Assembly: GCA_914767715.1 (NCBI GenBank)
Contig: OU612070.1
Span: 10,309,501-10,373,500, forward strand
Origin: Membranipora membranacea
Lineage: Eukaryota; Bryozoa; Gymnolaemata; Cheilostomatida; Membraniporidae
DNA length: 64,000 nucleotides
Reading direction: 5' to 3'
The position numbers and the translations under genes are program-made. Under the pieces are notes generated by a model. The model did no database searches. It was not told the DNA's origin and saw nothing but the letters and a program-made list of their open reading frames with translations. Every line of letters begins with the position of its first letter. Positions within the stretch are counted from its first letter, which is position 1. Shown in pieces: positions 62,259-64,000 of this stretch.

Positions 62259-63507
62259 ATAGTAATCAAGGTGATAGAAATTACAGGTTTCAAAAGTGTA
62301 TGATAACAATCAATCAATCAAGCTCTGTATTACGATATCTATGGCTTAATGTTATTAGTTTGGTTGAGTGACCCAAAGGGGCATAATTTGGTGGTTGTAC
62401 AGTACCACTGATAAGTTATAAATCCTCATCTGAAATATTTATCGTCATGGAAATCACCAGCGTTTACCAGTTCTGATGACAAGAGACGGCCAAGAGGGAA
62501 GATGAGTTAATGGAGCGTGACAGTTTGTGATGATAATCATCAGATTGGAAAAGAGTTATGAGACAAACTCAATCGAAGAGTTTAGTACAACTTTCAGTTT
62601 CTCCCGAATCAGACAGTCTATATCAGTCATCAGTATACTTAAGGAGATAGAATTCTAATTAGCAATCATTAAGACCACCCTGACAGGTGTATATCTAGTT
62701 AGGATCAGATCAAGGTAAGTTTGACCTCAGGCAATATCTCTTGTCGCATGTTTATCTGAAGTTAAACTTCATTTTGTATTGGCCATAGGGAGAAGACAAG
62801 ATTCAAGGTAGTCTGATGTAATTTTATATTTTACCTCATGTCGGGAGGCTTTCATTGAAATATTTCAATTATTATCAAGCTTTTTCAGGATTTTTCAAAC
62901 TTTCTTTATATCAAAAACCTTTTCAAAATTCCAAATTGTAATGTGATACAATACTGAACAATCCCTCACTTCTATATAACCTGTTTTCTGTTCAGTCAAT
63001 AAATAAATAAGACACATCTTTAGGCAAACAAACCACTGTCACTCTTTAGAGAACTTTAAGAATGTTGGTTTGGTACAAGTGGGAGTAGATCGATAGCGTA
63101 AACCTCCCTCACACATAAAAACAATCCTATGTAACTTCAGCCCCTTGAACGAAGCAACAGGTTATGTTACACGTTAGGCTCATTTGTCAAACACAAATGA
63201 TGCAATACAACCACTTTTTAGCGTATTCATACATTGATCATGTTTGTTATCTGATGACCAGGACTTTGTTGTTTAAATTCCAATAGCTCAAAATAAAAGG
63301 CTGCGTCTTATGTCTATACAAATAGTGAAAAGTAAAAGCCACTTTAACTATTATCAATTATCATCTTAAGAGGCGACAAAAGAATTGCTATGCAGCATCT
63401 ATCTATAGTGGGATGTGATAGCCAAGTCGCGGGTGACTCAATCAATGATTCAAGATTTTGACACTATTGTCAAATGTTTTACTTATCTTCCAACTTCTGT
63501 GTTGTAG

Positions 63508-63651
63508 GGAGTTCATAACATAAACAACATCACACAGAGAAACATCGAACAACACACGCAACACATCAGACGCTTGGTGAAACTTTACGGAAATAAATAG
63601 ACCTTTACCAGACAAATACCACTAGATCCCAAGGATTTTATTGATACTACT
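63508..63651 (+). promoter_or_regulatory. LRR 5' UTR exon part, copy B
   Basis: Acceptor gttgtag precedes 63508, and this leader joins the start codon exon. Equivalent to 33728-33871 in copy A, with which it is nearly identical. Confidence 0.5.
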
Positions 63652-63843
63652 ATGATTATTAGGTCGATATTACTACTGCTAGGACTGCAGCTGTCCCAAC
63701 AGGTCGTAAGGATTAATGGTCAGACTGTACCGCAGTGTTTTAGAGATGCAGTAAGTACAGGGAATATAGAATGCACAAACACGGATTTAACTTCTGTCAA
63801 CGCAAACACTCTCTCAACTATAGCTGGACTTGATATATCGCAG
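63652..63843 (+). CDS. LRR single-pass membrane protein, copy B, exon 1
   Basis: Sixty-four codons from ATG to a CAG/GTAACA donor. It starts MIIRSILLLLGLQLSQQ, a signal peptide, followed by the Cys-containing start of the LRR ectodomain (VPQCFRDAVSTGNIECT). Unlike copy A the frame is open. The remaining exons are beyond the window; by comparison with copy A they should begin about 750 bases on. Confidence 0.85.
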
Positions 63844-64000
63844 GTAACAATAACTAACTTTCATCTTTTTTAGCCCATAAATCAGCCTTCCTCTGCCTTT
63901 TATTAGAAAAACGAAGAGTATGTACCATCATATAATTCCGGATTGAATTAAGTGAATCGAGATTGTAAGTATAATTTCAAAAAGCATGATATACACCTGA

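Larger units (their letters stand above)
58856..63651. other. NTase-TPR 3' UTR and LRR upstream region, copy B
   Basis: Matches copy A 30227-33871 closely, with AATAAA at 59088-59093. Copy-B-specific insertions are about 59632-60072 (with the U2 snRNA-like piece) and 61554-62258 (foldback). A conserved 5' UTR donor is at 62714 and an acceptor precedes 63508. No other gene is seen. Confidence 0.6.
41820..64000 (+). repeat. Copy B of the large direct duplication
   Basis: This is the second copy of the golgin / NTase-TPR / LRR gene set, in the same orientation as copy A. It lacks the 14.9-kb and 1-kb insertions of copy A, so it shows their empty sites. It has its own foldback insertions at about 50930-51349 and 61554-62258 and an insertion at about 59632-60072. 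It runs off the window inside the first LRR intron. It may be a tandem duplicate or an alternative haplotype placed in tandem by the assembler. Confidence 0.93.

Overview
The window looks like invertebrate animal nuclear DNA. It is AT-rich, its genes are split by short to medium GT-AG introns, and it carries CR1/L2-type non-LTR retrotransposons, terminal-inverted-repeat (TIR) DNA transposons and poly-C runs. No prokaryotic or viral gene organisation is seen. The species cannot be named from the sequence alone. All assignments rest on reading the sequence by eye; no searches were run.

The dominant structure is a large direct duplication. Copy A (from position 1) and copy B (from about 41820 to the window end) carry the same genes in the same order and on the same strand: (1) golgin-84/GOLGA5, a coiled-coil, tail-anchored Golgi protein; (2) an intron-poor gene for a nucleotidyltransferase-like domain joined to kinesin-light-chain-type tetratricopeptide repeats (NTase-TPR); (3) a leucine-rich-repeat, single-pass membrane protein. 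Position 1 matches 41820 and position 34219 matches 64000. Copy A is complete for gene 2 and nearly so for gene 3 and supplies the last ten exons of gene 1. Copy B supplies golgin exons from 41373, a complete gene 2 and exon 1 of gene 3.

Divergence between copies is patchy. The golgin exons and introns, the 3' end of the TPR gene and the LRR upstream region look nearly identical. The 5' two-thirds of the NTase-TPR gene differs strongly, with different first exons, unalignable introns and many amino-acid changes. Copy B carries 22 full 44-residue TPR units plus a terminal partial one; copy A carries about three. Copy B begins with a predicted N-myristoylation signal that copy A lacks. Copy A carries an in-frame Asn/Thr/Asp/Ala minisatellite that copy B lacks.

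Mobile DNA accounts for most other differences. Copy A alone carries a 14.9-kb element with about 530-bp TIRs and an 8-bp near-perfect target duplication (8187-23058); two non-LTR retrotransposon remnants lie inside it. Copy A also has a 1-kb TIR element (7081-8092). Copy B alone carries two foldback elements (about 50930-51349 and 61554-62258) and an insertion holding the 5' end of U2 snRNA (about 59770-59803). The copies could be a true tandem duplication or two divergent haplotypes joined in assembly; the sequence alone does not decide this.
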